Part shown: positions 63,816 through 64,000 of the stretch, piece by piece
Layout of the letters: each line of letters begins with the position of its first letter
Numbering within the stretch: position 1 is the first letter of the stretch
Origin: Apostichopus japonicus
Taxonomy: Eukaryota > Echinodermata > Holothuroidea > Aspidochirotida > Stichopodidae
DNA length: 64,000 bases
NCBI RefSeq assembly: GCF_037975245.1
Contig: NC_092583.1
Coordinates: 17,816,764 to 17,880,763, forward strand
Direction of reading: 5' to 3'
Notes under the pieces: model-generated
What the model was told of the DNA's origin: nothing
The model's database searches: none
The model's input: the letters and a program-made list of their open reading frames with translations, nothing else
Program-made: the position numbers and the translations under genes

Positions 63816-64000
63816 CAAACCTCCCTGAGAAGAATACTGCAATCTACTGTACATATCCCGTCAACATCACACAACTACTTTAACATATATTTACAAGTAA
63901 CCTAGCAGATTCCCCATTTATACACCTAGGTAAAGTGAGGCAAGTGAGATTAAATGTCTTGGTCCACGGACATGTAATAATTCATCCAAAGTGCAATCTT

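Overview
The window is eukaryotic nuclear DNA. It is AT-rich, genes are split by GT-AG introns, and about a sixth of it is minisatellite arrays. A PM20D1-type peptidase, complex I subunit NDUFB3 and hyccin indicate an animal. The composition, the many tandem repeats and TTAA-flanked mini-transposons fit a marine invertebrate deuterostome, with an echinoderm my best guess. I cannot name the species. Coding exons were assembled by hand from splice sites, reading phase and family knowledge. Total coding lengths come out as whole codons for all four genes assembled with both ends.

Layout, left to right: (1) 930-1804, two + strand exons of an unrecognised gene cut by the left edge, then a 530-bp non-autonomous transposon at 2492-3021. 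(2) 5733-15580, an eight-exon + strand gene for a 1199-residue C2H2 zinc-finger protein; its introns 5 and 6 carry 62-bp and 28-bp arrays. (3) 16987-23612, PM20D1 on the - strand, 11 coding exons and 513 residues, with all expected M20 metal and catalytic residues. (4) 28543-32539, a second C2H2 gene on the - strand (four exons, 681 residues), paralogous to the first in its last exon. (5) 33130-36999, a transposon-rich block. (6) 37352-38997, NDUFB3 on the + strand in two exons. (7) 43674-59881 and beyond, hyccin (FAM126) on the - strand. Nine exons (413 residues) were found; the N-terminal exon or exons were not. (8) 59882-64000, no gene recognised, a tRNA-derived SINE and a long 35-bp array at the right edge.

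The genes do not form a pathway. PM20D1 handles N-acyl amino acids, NDUFB3 is a respiratory complex I accessory subunit, and hyccin belongs to the plasma-membrane PI4KA complex. Two contextual points stand out. The zinc-finger paralogs flank PM20D1 in convergent orientation. NDUFB3 next to hyccin recalls the NDUFB3-FAM126B neighbourhood in human.

The most unusual observation is in hyccin. A 76-bp minisatellite of about 19 units has been built from the 3' end of a coding exon plus its splice donor, so one intron begins with a ladder of near-identical 5' splice sites. PM20D1 shows two smaller duplications of the same kind, one at a splice acceptor and one at the start-codon exon. Two TTAA-flanked mini-transposon families are each present as an inverted pair.
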